Origin: Zingiber officinale | Taxonomy: Eukaryota > Streptophyta > Magnoliopsida > Zingiberales > Zingiberaceae | Assembly: GCF_018446385.1 (NCBI RefSeq) | Contig: NC_055991.1 | Span: 121,005,794-121,069,793 of the forward strand | DNA: 64,000 bases | Direction of reading: 5' to 3' | In this document: in pieces, positions 24,401 through 37,621 of the stretch | Layout: each line of letters starts with the position of its first letter | Numbering within the stretch: the first letter of the stretch is position 1 | Position numbers and translations under genes: made by a program | Notes under the pieces: generated by a model | The model's database searches: none | What the model saw: the letters and a program-made list of their open reading frames with translations, nothing else | Told to the model about the DNA's origin: nothing

Positions 24401-25036
24401 ATAAAAATGTTTGGAAATTGCTCCAGGACTTCTAGGGAGAGTGCAATAGGGCAGAGCAAGAATTCTTCTTGTGCTGGAAACGCAACTACCCTAAAACCTC
24501 CTCCCCAACCCTCAAAGCCAGTCAGGGAAGAGGCAAACTCAATTGACTATCTTAACGATGATGTTGCTCCTCCTAACCCACCATTGCCACCTTCCCTATC
24601 TCATTCCCTGCTAGCTTCTGATACAGCCAGAGTGTTAGAGCCACATGGTCTAACCAGTCATGCCGAGCCCATTTCAGCAACGAAATCCAGTGCAGAGACA
24701 CTTCCAAAACCTCATCAGGAGAATCAGACTACTGGCTTACTACCACCTCCCCCTTCAAAATATGGCCAAAGGCAGCAGTTCTTTGAGCAACAAAAGAATG
24801 TTTTATCAGGTGTGGGCACAGTTCGTGATGGATCTGTTTCTCAAAATAACTATTCTTCTGATCAGGGAAATACCAGCCTTAGTCCACTTCATCAACAACA
24901 TTTGGGAGGACTGGACTCGTCACCATCAGCAAAACAAACCGATCCTGAGGATGCACTCTTCAAAGACTTGGTTGATTTTGCCAAGTCTAAATCTTCTTCA
25001 TCATTAAAGCCACCCAATAGCCGCAGAACTCGCTGA
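14635..25036 (+). CDS. TOM1-like (TOL) VHS-GAT ubiquitin-binding adaptor, nine exons
   Basis: Exons by GT-AG splicing and open frame: 14635-14747, 15514-15592, 17988-18086, 18168-18281, 18931-19124, 20597-20678, 22436-22521, 22643-22831, 24427-25036. They total 1566 bp (521 residues); all phases agree and no internal stop occurs. A second ATG lies at 14638. Residues about 10-145 form a VHS domain ([47 protein letters not shown]). Residues about 195-285 form a GAT domain ([39 protein letters not shown]). The C-terminal tail is Pro/Ser/Gln-rich and ends with the conserved-looking [19 protein letters not shown] proteins bind ubiquitinated membrane cargo and pass it to ESCRT for vacuolar degradation. 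The length fits the TOL3/4/5 type. A possible polyadenylation signal AATAAA is at 25115-25120. Confidence 0.93.
15386..15433. repeat. (TA)n(CA)n compound microsatellite in TOL intron 1
   Basis: About 9 TA repeats run directly into about 15 CA repeats, 80 bp upstream of exon 2. It is a likely length polymorphism. Confidence 0.95.
16761..16935 (+). repeat. 88-bp tandem duplication in TOL intron 2
   Basis: Two adjacent copies (start words 'tgaaatctcg' at 16761 and 'tgaaatcttg' at 16849) share 'tattattccatcta' and 'tttactctgta', with few substitutions. The rest of this 2.4-kb intron shows nothing recognisable. Confidence 0.85.
20209..20372 (+). mobile_element. Au-type SINE in TOL intron 5
   Basis: The sequence starts GGAGCCTTGGCACAACGGTA, which contains a tRNA-like A box. 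A degenerate B box ('gagttctagttg') follows, then 'cctcttgcaaagcaaggtaa', 'gcgtacaatagacc', 'gcgggagcttcgtgcaccga' and a short T-rich end. This order is the hallmark of the Au SINE family found across flowering plants. Clear target-site duplications were not seen, so the ends are approximate. Confidence 0.85.
21060..21560 (+). mobile_element. Possible LINE 3'-end remnant in TOL intron 6
   Basis: The stretch near 21365-21520 reads, with stops, like the extreme C-terminus of plant L1-type reverse transcriptases: a Lys/Gly-rich segment followed by a 'dwngvDP' -like part with 'gatccatgtattcgatccca'. No catalytic motif is present. The call rests on general resemblance. Confidence 0.3.
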
Positions 25037-25120
25037 GCAGTGTGCTAGAGCATGCTCTCCGTAGCTTGTCTTGCTAATGGTTTGGTTGTCTGGCTAAGTT
25101 GAGCTGACTTGTGAAATAAA

Positions 25121-27900
25121 AGGAGACGTCTGGGAGTTGGGCTGTTTTAAAGTTGTTTATCCTGTGGTGTATATGATATTGTGAGAAGACCACTGCATCC
25201 TGCTCCACTTAAGGTTATTTGTATGTAAAAAAGAAATCACCCCTTATACATTGTTGACTTCATGCCATTTTGTACAAAAGACACATCTGAATGCGCCCTT
25301 TGATGAAGTGTCAATTCATTTCCTAAAACATCAAAAACGTTTGTGAGCTTTTTGCAGGGTAAGTTGCCAGGAGTTTCTTCATCAAACTTGTCAATATCTT
25401 TGTCCATTTTATTTCCAATGCTGCTTCACATTCATGGAAATTTCCAATGCCAAGATATTATAGTTTTGGAGGGAAATGAGACTCAAGGAGACTCGTAAGG
25501 ATGACTGTTCAATGTTATTGAATCTCCTTGATCTAGATAACATTATCAAAACTACTTCGTTGCACCCACTGCTGATTGATTTGGTTACTGCATGCCATGA
25601 ATGTTCGCTACAGGCAAGTAGAGAATTGTCCAAAACAATACAAGAACCTAAAGGTTTCAAGCTTTAACATCACAAGCTCTTGGAGAGCTTTCATTTTCAT
25701 TAGTTTGGCTCAGCTAGTTAAGCTTTCAACCCCTTTGACAAACGAATTTGACTATTGGAACAATTTTTTTTATATAATGAAGAATATTTTCGTTCCACAA
25801 AAGTCATAAGAAAGAGCTGATTTGAATATTTTGGAGCAAAGAAATTCAATCAAGATATTTTTCAAATATTAGAGGAGGAATTTTTGATTGATCAATATTT
25901 TTAATTCATCACGTTTTTGCCTTGTTTTAATATGAAAGTAACGTGAACCCATCCATGCCAAGTTAATAATAAAGAAAAAAAATATATTTTTTTTTCATAT
26001 TTATAATTATAAATTCTAAATCTTATTTTTTTAGAGAAAATTATCTTAAAATATCCTATCACAACTTTAATTTTGCATCCACTCATCATGTCAAAAAAAA
26101 CTTTATTTCTACTTCTTAACTAAACATAATGAACATCAATTTATCTAACTACTCCTATGTTTTTAAAATACAAAGATTCTAAATACAACATATTAAATTA
26201 GAATTTAATATATTTTCTATCAAATATGAATTTACATTGTAAATGATGCTTAATTAGATAGAAAATATATTTGATTCTTTTTAAATAATGTTCAATTGGA
26301 TAGAAAATACACTAGATTTTTTTTAAATGATATTAAATTAAGGAGAGATTATATTAAATGAAAAAAAATTATGCTCAATTTGATAGAAAATATAGTTGAT
26401 TAAGTTTAAATGTACTAAATTTAGAAAGAATTATACCTTCTTTTAGATTTTTTATACTTAAATAAAATAAAAGGTAATTAGATAATAATATTTATATGTA
26501 AAAAATTTAAGTAAATACAATTTTAGATGAAGAAAATTTTAAGATAATTCACCGTTATCCTCAGTTTTTATTTAATCAACAACATTTAATAAAATCAGCA
26601 AAATTGAGATAAACAAAAAAAAAGGATGTTGAAATAATAATCAATAAAGTTGAAGTTCAAACAAACTACCAACTTTCCCGTCTGCATTCCTAATTACCGC
26701 GTGGAATTCGACGCATCCATAAACAACAAATGGACAGAAAATTCCTGTGGAACAACGCAAAACTATCGTACCGCATAAAGAGGTTGATTATTCACATAAT
26801 TTGGTATGCGTCCTTTACTATAAAGAGATTTACCTCGGCAAAGTTAGTTGCTAGCATATGAGATATTATCATCATGAAATTTGAGGATCGAATTTTGATA
26901 AAGTTGAGATAAATGTCTCCCTTATGTTAGTCATTATTCCAAAGACTAATAGCCGATCGTGATTTACCTCCTCCGTATTGATCTTGGGACGAGTTGACGA
27001 GAGTGCTGGGGATGAACATATTTATCTTTTACCACCTTGATTATTAGTACCGATAAATTAACGGATAATTGATAAGGTTAAACTGATAGACCATTTGTTG
27101 TAAGTATAATCATGATGATAAAAATTTTATTGTTATAGGAATAATTGACTAAGATGCCAACTAAAAACAAGAGTTTGATGATTTTCAAAGGCATCTTAAT
27201 AAATCAAAAAGATGTCCCCCTAAAGTATCCTTTTTTATATTATTAATCGCCGCAGTTTTATCAAAACCATTATATCTTAATAATTTTTAAGTATGTTAAA
27301 AAAAGTTAATTAAATTGAACTAGTTTTAAGTAAGAAATAATTTGAAATAGATATTTTTTAATTAGCATTAGAACAATTTTAACTAACTTATAAACCCTTT
27401 GGCCAAAATTAGTAAAGAATGATATTTTGGATAAAAATTAAGATAAAATGTTATTTTTGATAAGCCCCAGAATAAAAGAGTATTTTTTTTTTGTTTTTAT
27501 TTTTGTTTTTAGTAAGTTTAAACTTTAAGATGTGTTTATAACCAATTTAAATTTTTTTAATGGATTATTTTGAAAAAAAAAAAAATAGGTGCCGGTGTGC
27601 CGGGTGCGGGCGGGGGGCAAAATGATGATTATTATTTATTATTTTCTAAAAAGAAAACAGAAACTCCACGGTCGTAGACTGGGACCCACCACGCCTTCAT
27701 GTATTACCGCCTCCCTGGCCGTTTCGCTTCGGCTTCGAATTCGCACCGCCGCCCCCACCGCGTAACGCTTTCGCCTATTCCAACGCCAGCGCGGACGCCT
27801 CCGTTCATTTCGCATTATCGCTGGAAAGCGGAGGAGCTCTCATGGTGGTTGTTGGTGTGATGGATGAAAACCAAGAGGCCTGCCCTCCTCCTCGGGTTAG
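25121..27900. other. Intergenic region between the TOL and DUF630/632 genes
   Basis: AT-rich, with no supported gene. The ORF at 25476-25667 has no recognisable domain. At 26160-26420 there are about four degenerate units of 60-70 bp with 'gatagaaaatatat' and 'ttaaattaa' words. A SINE-like element lies at 26838-27045. From about 27590 the sequence becomes GC-rich and is probably the promoter and 5' UTR of the next gene. Confidence 0.6.
26838..27045 (+). mobile_element. tRNA-derived SINE, degenerate
   Basis: Contains an A-box-like 'gttagttgctagcatatgag' and a B-box-like 'gaggatcgaattttgat', followed by the core 'cgtgatttacctcctccgta' and 'gatcttgggacgagttgacg'. The core words are shared with the SINE at 30964 (CGTGATTTACCTC). 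The ends are approximate, and no target-site duplication was resolved. Confidence 0.55.
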
Positions 27901-27980
27901 GGTTCCTTGAGGTCGATGTCTCCTTCATGTCGGAGCGCGATGGAAGGACTGACTGAGGTCGTCGTCTTCGTCGTCGGGAG

Positions 27981-30900
27981 ATGGGATGTGCGAGTTCCAA
28001 GGCGGAGGAGCAGTCGGAGTTGATCGCGCTTTGCCGTGAGCGGTTGGAGCTCATTCGCGCGGCCAGGGACCGCCGTCACGACCTCGCCCGCGCCCACCTC
28101 GCCTACTTCCGGGAGCTCGCCGCCGTCGGAAACGCGTTGCATCGCTTCGTACGGGAGGAGCTGGCGCCGGTCTCCCTGCCATCGGGCTCTCCTGTCCTCA
28201 TCCTTCCCCCCGGGGACGGCAAGGGGAAGCCGCGTTCGGGCCCTCTAGCCGCTGCCGCCTCCGTTTCCTCATCAGCGACGTCGCTCTCGCATTCTATCTC
28301 GCTGGAGGATTCCCACCTTCCGCTTTCCTCCGGGTCGGGGTCGAGAAACGGCGAAGAAAGTGATGCGGGAGGGAAGACCGAGAACAGAGGCGGCGTTGAT
28401 GATGCTAAACAACAGGAGCTGCCTTCCTCCAACCTTCGTTCCTTCTCTCACAGTCCTAGTTCTTCCTACATGAGGTCATCCACGGCGATCCCCACGTTGA
28501 TATACGAGGATCCATTTGCTCCGATTTGGACGAATTCTTCACACAATGAATATGGATATGGATTTGACTATCCTTCCTATGGTTTTCCAATAGGATCTCC
28601 GTCTCATGGCAGAGAGGCTATGATGACTGGTACATCCGTGCCTCAAGTCGACCCTGGTACTCCTCCTCCTCCAGCTCAGGAATCCTCTGTTTGGGACTTC
28701 TTTGATCCCTTCGTTTCCTATGAGGAGTTCATGCCCGATTATTCCGGGGGAAAGCTTGGTGTACGCTCCTCTGTTAGCAGTCCTGACTTAATGGAGTTGC
28801 GGAAGCAGGAAGGTATTCCTGATCTTGAGGAGGTAGCAGAGGTGGAACCTATGAAATTGACAAATAAAAAGAAAGGAGATGATGATTCAGGAGTAAGAAC
28901 AACAGTTGGAAACTCAAATTTATTTTCTACTCAAGCAATGGGACAGAAGGATGAGAAGGCTGCACAAATCGGGTTGGCAGATAAAGAAAAAAGTTCAGCA
29001 AACAGTAAAGTGAAAAGCAATGACGGCGATGAAGGATCTAGTAGGAACAAGAACACGGTGACGTATAAGGGTAGCTCATATTTGACAGACGAGAGTGGGC
29101 CTAGTGGTGACAAATCCTTGTCTGCACGAAGTGATGCACAGACACTGATGTTCCAGGGTCCGAGGGATATGATGGAGGTTGTGAAAGAGATTAAGGATCA
29201 TTTCTCGTCAGCTACTGATTGTGGTGAAGAAGTATCTACGACCCTCGAGGTGGACAAGTTGCCATACCGGCCACGAAGCAGAAGGCATAGAGGTGGGCAT
29301 CGATTTTGTTATTCTAATTCTATACTTGAAATGGTTTTGGACGGACCTGGATTATTTATTTATTTGACATTTTCACTAGAAGAGTAACTAGAGGTTCGGG
29401 TTCCCCAAAAAAAAGTTTTTTTTTTTCAGTAAGAAGGGCTTCATTTTTGTTTTATCACCATTTTTTAGTTTTTGTTCTCAAGCAAAAAAAAATAAAAATA
29501 AATAACATCCTCAGATTCATTTTGGTATTAGCTTGTTCGTGGTTTTCTTACTAACTGAAAGAAATCTCTTACAACTCTCACATGGATAAATGACAGAGCT
29601 TATCTTCCATGATCTTGCACATTTATTCAATGTTTTTGTTGCAATCTTCTCATCGAACAATTTGTTAAAAATGAAAAGAATAATATAACTCTGGATTTTA
29701 CTGGTTGCTACTTGCCTTTGTTAATTCTGGGTTTCTAGATAATTGTGAATGTGAAACGAAAATTATCAATTACCAAACTAGAATTTTTTCTTAAACATCT
29801 TTGTCAGTGGCTATGCAAACTTCTGTATAATTTTGACTAAATCACTATTATGTATTTGCAATGAATGGGTCCTTGATTAAATTTGAAATAGGTTGATACA
29901 TCTTACATGAATGTTAATACACAAATTATCTCTTAAGTAACAATTTTGTTAATCCTTTCTACCACTATCATTATTTTCTTTTCAAAAAGAAATCAATGAT
30001 GATCTACAAGTATTTTTCTGATTTCTTTTATTTATGTGTATGATGACACATTTCTTTTCAATTTACCGAGTAATAGGTATATAGCAATATAATTTCGAAT
30101 TTTTTGTTTCAATCACCTGCAGTGATAATAAAAAATTGGTCTAGTATTTCATTCAGCTTGTATGCTCTAATGGCATTTATACTTGATGCACTGTCCTATA
30201 AATTCTTCTTAAAGCAATTGTTTGTTAAAGAAGGTTGTCAGGAGAGGACTATTGCTCTACAATAAATGGAAATTCTAAATCTCGTATATTTTGTTCCAGT
30301 CATTTCCAGGTTCTTTTGTCCCATGACTCTACGTGTATTGATTCATTCACATCCTTTCAAGCGGTCAAAACATTCAATTGTAAGTACAAAGCAAAAGGCT
30401 AGCAATTCAAATAACCATGTGGCTGGAATATCTAGCAGCCTTTCATCCGTTTTGGAAAAGTTGTATTTATGGGAGAAGAAACTCTTCACAGAAGTTAAGG
30501 TATGGTTACCAGTACAAGAAATTATATGACTTCCTCTTCATTCATGTTTGCAGCTATCTATATCAATTGCTAGATCATTTTATGTATGTCCTTGTTTGTT
30601 GACTACATTTGTATGCTTTCTGTATAGAATATTATAGTTTTGGCTTACCTCAAGAACTATTAAATAGAAAACAGAAGCGTTGAGCCATTGACCAAGGATG
30701 GAGGTTATGAGAAAGGAACCTTGTTATTATATGCATTAGATTTTGAAAATAATGTGGACATTACTGGTCAAGATATGCAAGCACATGGAAAATATAAAGA
30801 ACACCTTTTTCTGTTTAGCAACGCATATTAATGCAAAAAAAAATAATGACAATATTTCAAGGTTTGATTTTCTATTTTATGGTCGATTTGGTCGATGCAT

Positions 30901-33900
30901 GCACTGCCTTCTATAGGATCAAAAGACACCACTAGTCATCATAAAAAAAAAGGCACGACTAGACAGTTGGCGCAATTGGTAGTGTTTGTTGTAATGTCTT
31001 GTGGTCAATTTCCAACGGCTACAAAAATGTCTCGCTAGGTGTCTGACCTCCCCATGCAAAGGGTCGCTGCACTAGGGAAAAATGTCCCCGTGATTTACCT
31101 CATTCCAGAGTGGGTGGGGCCGCCATAGAGGGGCCGTTAAGGTGATGACTTCACCTTTTACTGCAAATGACTAGAAGCCCTCTGGGCTATGGTGCAATGA
31201 CAAGGTGCTCAAGCAATTTTTCAAGCACCCATGGTTTGAATCACAACTACGGTGCACTACAGGATATTTTCCTCCGATGGGATGAAAAATCTGGGATGTT
31301 GGTCATCCACCTCCAAGACTAGTTGGACCGAAGGCTTGGATACCTGGATTATAAATAAAAGGCATGACTAGAGTGGGAGGTGACCAATGGATAACCTAAA
31401 AATTATAAACTCTATTCTCTGGCAAGTGCAAGGCTAAATAAAAGTTAAGACTACCACAACTTATTTGTTTTTAACAATCAGAGATGTAAATGTAGGAGAA
31501 ATAATAAAGAAAAACTAATAACAATGCAAATAAGAGAATTTAACATTGTTATCTGTTCCTGCTTACTGATTTGATAGATGAATCACTCTTGAAAAACCAC
31601 TATAAGAATTTCTCTACAAGAGGAGTGCAAGTAATGGTAGCTTAAAAGAAATTAATAACTTTTCTTTTCTCTCCATGCATAATGTAATAAGAATAAGAGA
31701 AAATAAAGTAGAAAAATAATAAAAACCTTATGACCTAAAGCCTAACTAATTTTGAGTTCATAGAGGCTATGGATGGGGAAAGTTGGAGTTGCATCTATTA
31801 AGTGAAAACTCCGAGAGACTCGTTTAAGGTAAGACTTGGTTGTTGCTGTTGTAGAGGCTGTGGATGGGGACGCTAGCAATTCACTTTGGAGAAATAATGC
31901 CACAAATGTTGATGTTGTGACATGGAGGATATTGATTGTTCAGGATAAGAGTTATGTGGATGCCATCACATTGTTGTCATGCTACAAAAACGATAATCAA
32001 GTCTTTATCCTGTTAAGCGGGGTTGACTATATGGATCCTCTACATCATTGGGACATTGTTGCTGTGCTACAGTGAGTTGAAAAGAAGGGTGACTATTAAC
32101 TCAAGAAGGGATGAAAGTGGACGTGGAGAAAGAAGAAAGAGCACATAATGTAAGGGGGAGATTGTTCCATCACATCAAATCCACAACATCCCTTTTTTGG
32201 GGTTGAAATAGAAAATTCATAACCTTAAAAGGAAATTTGCTTTACTGTGATGCCAAATTAAGTGGAAACAGAATTATTATATTATTCCAGTGAAAGAAAA
32301 CAATTACACTCGTGTGTGAGGCTCTGACAGAGCAACTAGTGCAATAATAGTCAATCACGACTATCATTTAGATTTAACACTCTTATAACTATTGACTTCT
32401 AGCAGTATTAATATCATGAAGCATCTTTGTATTTGAGATCTCTCTGCAGTGTGCATGCATAGTGGTTACTGCCCCATGCGTAAAAAGTAGAAGTTTTTCT
32501 TGTTGATTTCAATTCTTCCTTAGTTCTTTAAATATACTTTTTGAAGCACGGAAGTACTGGATCTGCACTTCTTTAGCATGTGGAGGCATAAAAAAAACAT
32601 ATGAAAATCTAAATGCATAATCAGAAAAGAAATCCAATTCCCATGTTTTATTCAGAGAAAAAGAGAAGAAAAGAGACTAAACAAATTGCACATTAAGATT
32701 TGACTGCCAATTTATAAATCCTATCTGCCTAAAGCAATCCTGCAGATTCAAAATTTGTTCTGTCTACTGTTCATAATTTTATCACTAGACAAACTTGTTG
32801 TCACATTAAAATTGATATAAAGAAGTCACAAAAGAAGATGATTAGATTTTATCTCTGTATGCTCTTTTCAAGTAGTTTTCTTGTTTTGCTAGAATCTATA
32901 AGAAACGACATCATTCATATAGTCCTAAAAAGTGAAATTTTTATCTGACATTCAAATCACTTCACTTCCGGTGTATGTTAAGCCTGAATTTCAATCAGCA
33001 GGCCCTTTGCATGGAAAAAAAATTACTTTTTTAAGCACAGTGAAATATAATACCATAATTGTTCTTTAAACTATTTGTAAAGTATGGTTTCCTTGTGGAG
33101 TCAACATTTACATTAAATTACTTAGGTGGTGTATTTAGGATGAAGAAAAGCTACGGTTCTGCTATGAGAAGAAGTATAAACGTTTGAAAGATTTAGATGA
33201 CAAAGGGGAAGACAACTCCAAGATTGATTTGGCCTGGGCATCAGTAAAAGACTTGCATGCAAAATTAAGCATTATCATTAAATCAGTCACCAATATCTCA
33301 GACAAGATGCACAAGATTAGAGATGAAGAGTTGGGGCCCCAACTTATCCAATTAATCCAAAGGTAGGCTTCAACATTTCCTCAGTGGATCTTGCATGTGA
33401 TGTTTCAAGATTTCATTTGATATCTCTCAAACTAATCGATTTCATGAGCAGAGATTTTAGTATTTAACAGTTGGTAGGCTTAACAGATTGACTACCTTTT
33501 CATGTCATGATACATATTTTTATTGTAAACTGCCATAAGTTTCTTGCTTCAATTTTTTTCAATAATATGTTCACAACTGAGGAGGAATTGATATCACAAT
33601 TTTTTTCCCTTGAATGCTTGCTTTACTTAAATGGAAAGATAGAGAGGGAAAGTTTCTTGGGAGAGTTATTAAGAGCAGAATTACAGTTGAGATAAATATT
33701 ATGGAAGATCAACTAGAGACTATGTACATTTAATAAGATAACTAATGAAAAATGGAGAGAAGAGAAGGATTTGGAGAGGCCTTGTAAAATCATTGTGGGG
33801 TGAGAGAAGAAAGAGACATATAGTCGATTATATTAATGTAATAAATGAAAAATTAAACTAGGAGAAATTTTAGAAACAAAAGGTTATAAGTTTTAAGTAA

Positions 33901-36653
33901 TTATAAGACTGAATAGCAAATGTAGTTTCAATAATATTAGTGAAATAGTTAAGATGAACATGGCATTCTTATGAGAGATTTGGATGTTAGGATCTATTAT
34001 TCAACAAGGATGACAATAATGAAGATGGGAATAATAACATAAAGAGTCGATGATCCAAATAGAGGGAACTCCTTGGTGTCTTTTGTTTCACAGTGTGCCC
34101 CTTTCGCTAAAAGAAAAAATATGACTGATGTATTCCACTATGCATGGAGCAGTGTTAAAATAAAAAAGCCTACAAAAAGTTATAGTTAGACTATTTGATG
34201 CAACTGGAGTGGAAAGTGTGAGGGATACAAGTGGACTACGGAAAATTCTAGTTAATGTTATACAAAAGGATCTAATTAGTTGATTATTACTAGTGATATA
34301 AGTTCAATTGAATAATAATACACATTTTGCTGACCTTGTATACTTGGTTGGGCAAGCTGGAGTGCTGGACATCAGTCATATTTGGATAATTGACCTAATA
34401 AATGATAAATTGAGGAATAGTATAAATGAAATAATACCTAATTATATTTCCTCTATAAAAAATTTCAAGGAATAGATGATATTGAAAATTATTATTATTA
34501 ATTCTCAAATATGTAATTAATCTTAGATACTCTAAATGTAACTACCGTATGGAGTTGGCGCACTTCTAATCTGTTGGTAACATAGTGGTAGGATAGAGGA
34601 TTCTAAAATGGTTAATAGAACACATTTGGCATAAAAAGAAGAGTTAATAGTTATGAAAGACCGTGTTGAATTTATAAGGAGAAATAGAATGAGGAGAGAT
34701 GATGTATAGGGGATTGGCTTTATGGATCTTATACCTCAATTGAGATTTATCCAATGCTATATTGCTAGTAACATTTAAAAATAATTAAATCATTTTATTA
34801 GATTAATAAGAATACCTTATAATTGTAAAGAGCTACTATTACCTTAATAAATGCATTATGCATGCCCTTGTATACAAGTACAAGGTTACTTTAGAGTTAC
34901 GATGTCTTCTGGTCATCATTATATATATTTTTTTATTAAAAAAAAATATATAACATTTATCAGTCAAAGTTGGCAATTCCATTTACGGCATGACCTTCAT
35001 AACGGTTTAATATGTTGGATGCCTGGATCCCTTTGATCCCAATTTCAACTTATGCAAAATGATGCAGCATACCTTCAATGTTGGATTCCTATATCTGATT
35101 TTGAGCATAAATTCTCACTTTATAGATGGAAAAATAGAAATATCTATCTAACCTGACTAGATCAAATAAACTTGACACAACTTGAAAGTATAAGGTTTCA
35201 CCAACTTTTATAAGCGTTGGGTTTCTTAGAAATAAAAAACTTGAATTTAATTGGATTTTAGGTCTTAATAGGATAAACTCTCAAAGAAAATCAATCCAAC
35301 TCCAAATTAAAATTGACAAAATACCTGTAACTAAATAATTGAATGTCTCAACTATCTAGGATTTAAATGAGAAATATTCATATTTTTTCGGTTGAGAAAA
35401 CAAACATAAATCTTACTCCGAATCCTGAAGCAAAGGCGTGACTTGATACTGCATGTTTTGTTAATTTTCTGCTTTCCTTGGGTGCAAGCTGGGTTGCACA
35501 AGTAGTGTTTAAATGATAGGGGTCCTATGGCAATCTTAGTGATTCACTACAAGGATATGTCAAACATACCAACCTGGACAATGCAATTGTTGTTTATGTT
35601 CTTTTCTTAGATCTTGGTAGGTGATCCAAAGGGTAAAAAAGACAGGAAGACCTGTCTCTGACTCTAAAAGGTTAGCAGATAGTCTTTTGCATGTTTAATA
35701 CAGAGTCATATTAATGCTTTAATTTACAATATGACATTAGGTGAAATGGATACAAGAGAAAATCAGAAATACATGAATGCTTCATCAATTTAGTTGATAA
35801 TATGTGCTTCTCAAGATTTTTCAAACAACCTTTTTTTGCCAGTTTTATTTGTTCCGAGCTTGTTCTCTTATTGTAATCTTCCTCCCTCCCATGCAGTTTG
35901 GTAAGAATGTGGAAGTCTATGATGGATTGCCATCAGAAACAGTTGCAAGCTCTGGTTGGTTGCAAAAACTATAATCTAGTTATTAAAAGAAAGTCTGGAA
36001 CAACGGCTACAAAAGAATTGGAGATGGTTTTCCTAAACTTGTGCAAATGTTTCAACAACTGGATCAGCATTCAAAAGTCATTTGTAGAAGCGCTCAATGG
36101 ATGGCAAATGAAATGGCTTCCTCAAGAACAAGAACTAACACCTGATGGCCTTGCTCCTTTCTCTCCAACCAGGATTGGAGCTCCATCCGTATTTATTGTC
36201 TCCAATGATTGGTATCATGCAATGAAGTGTATTTCGGCCGACAAGGTTCTTGAACGAATGCGATCTTTTGCAGAAACTGTCCACTTAATGTGGGTGAGTC
36301 AAAATGAAGAACAAAACCAAAGACTAGAAGAAGAAGAGCTGTCAAAGGCCTTTAATACAAGGGTTAAATCTATGCAGGTAAAGCAGGATAATGGGCATCT
36401 AGAAATTGTATCAGATAATAATGATCTTATGGATGAAAATGATGAATCCTTGATGGCAATAAAAAAGAGACTTGATGAGAAGAGAGAACTACACAAGGAA
36501 ACTCTGATACGGCTTGAAAAAATTGTTTCCAATATTTTTCCTACTTTAGTTCCAACATTTGAAGAATTGGGAACTTTTACGTCTGAAGCACTGAAAGCAT
36601 ACAATGGAATCAGAGTCACCATGGACACGCAGCAACATAACATCCAGAACTGA
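27981..36653 (+). CDS. DUF630/DUF632 protein (NRG2/REL2-like family), four exons
   Basis: Exons 27981-29292, 30300-30499, 33139-33362 and 35897-36653 (2493 bp, 830 residues); splice sites are GT-AG and phases 1, 0 and 2 match. The protein starts MGCASSKAEE, an N-myristoylation (Gly2) and possible palmitoylation (Cys3) signal. Residues about 1-60 are the DUF630 domain (LCRERLELIRAARDRRHDLA, AVGNALHRFVREEL). A long Ser/Pro/acidic linker follows. DUF632 begins near residue 390 (MMEVVKEIKDHFSSATDCGE) and continues through LEKLYLWEKKLFTEVK, DLHAKLSIIIKSVTNIS, LGPQLIQLIQ and LVRMWKSMMDCHQKQ. In plants, members act in nitrate signalling and leaf shape and associate with the plasma membrane or nucleus; the exact role here is unknown. 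Exon 1 is strongly GC-rich at its 5' end. The two largest introns exceed 2.5 kb and hold transposon debris. Confidence 0.92.
30964..31356 (+). mobile_element. Compound (possibly dimeric) SINE in DUF630/632 intron 2
   Basis: 393 bp between 16-bp direct repeats with one mismatch (AAAAGGCACGACTAGA at 30948-30963 and AAAAGGCATGACTAGA at 31357-31372). It holds two tRNA-like heads. The first has A-box 'ttggcgcaattggtagtg' and core 'cgtgatttacctc'. The second starts near 31183 with 'gggctatggtgcaatgac' and B-box 'ggtttgaatcac'. It is either a dimeric SINE or one SINE inserted at the end of another. Confidence 0.65.
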
Positions 36654-37621
36654 AGTTTGGGCAATAGTGGACTGGCAACCCAACCTTCCGATGGCAACTA
36701 AACAGGTGTTCAGAATTCATTGGTTGGCTGATCGTAGTGAATTTAGAGGTTAGCAATTAACGTTAGCCTTTTTGTTAATATATATGCACTTAAAATCTCT
36801 CTGTATAGTTTTCTTCGAGCAATTCTTATTCTTTCCTAACTAAAGCATCCAAGGGTATTTAGAATTTTGTTTTCTTGCTTCGTTATAAGGAGACTTCTGC
36901 ATCACTAAATCAAAGGGCAAAGTGGACCTATTATGTTTGAAAACTCTGTAAGTTGGACCGAATGTTCTCTGGAATACACATAACCTTTCTACTATTTACT
37001 TTGGAAATATTACCTCTCGCTGTCCTAGTTGCTATCCAATTCTAAATTTGATTATATAATACTTTGCTGTTGTTTTTATTGGGCAGAGGAACAATAAGAG
37101 GACACAAAAAAGTAACTTTAAGACAAACAAAACATTATTAGAAAAACTTTGTACCCTTTTATTTCCATCTAGACAGAAATAAAACTTCTGAAGTTGAGAG
37201 TCTTAGTTTCCTCATTCTCTTTCTCTTTCATTCTTTTCTTGTCCTTTAATATAAATTCATCTTTAAGTTAATTACATGTTTTGTCTCGATCATAACTGTC
37301 TGTGTGTCTTTCTTTGTTTGTTTTGTTCTTTATCATATCGTGTTGCTGCAATTTGTGCATATGAAGTTTTTGCTTAGATGGAGCTAGCTATATTGATTTG
37401 TAAATTGGAAGGTTGAAAATTCTTAAAAAGACTTGAAAAAAAAAATTACCACCTTGCTTGCCGACTATTTCAAGGCCTGGTGAGCCCTGAGCAGTTAGCT
37501 GCTGTCTATGACATGAATTCACCTATGCTTGGACTCGTACTAGGATGGACCTTGAGCAATTCAGCCCATGTGCAACATGATCTAAATTGGTCGAGCCAAA
37601 GTCCTACACAGTACCCTCAAT
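36654..37621. other. 3' flank of the DUF630/632 gene
   Basis: AT-rich, presumably the 3' UTR and intergenic DNA. I see no gene or recognisable repeat up to the left arm of the inverted-repeat element at about 37622. Confidence 0.5.

Noticed and set aside
25476..25667. A 63-residue ORF after the TOL gene
   Set aside because: Short, without motif or context, overlapped by other random ORFs.
27815..28142. Minus-strand ORFs over the DUF630/632 start
   Set aside because: They are shadows of the GC-rich first exon; the plus frame encodes the recognised DUF630 domain.
31836..32075. A 79-residue ORF in a DUF630/632 intron
   Set aside because: No domain, located deep in an intron. A purine tract (AAGGGGGAGATTGTT near 32153) hints at retrotransposon debris, but no LTR could be bounded.
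33700..34450. A possible LINE in DUF630/632 intron 3
   Set aside because: Purine-rich stretches recalled LINE sequence, but no reverse-transcriptase motif or endonuclease could be read in any frame.
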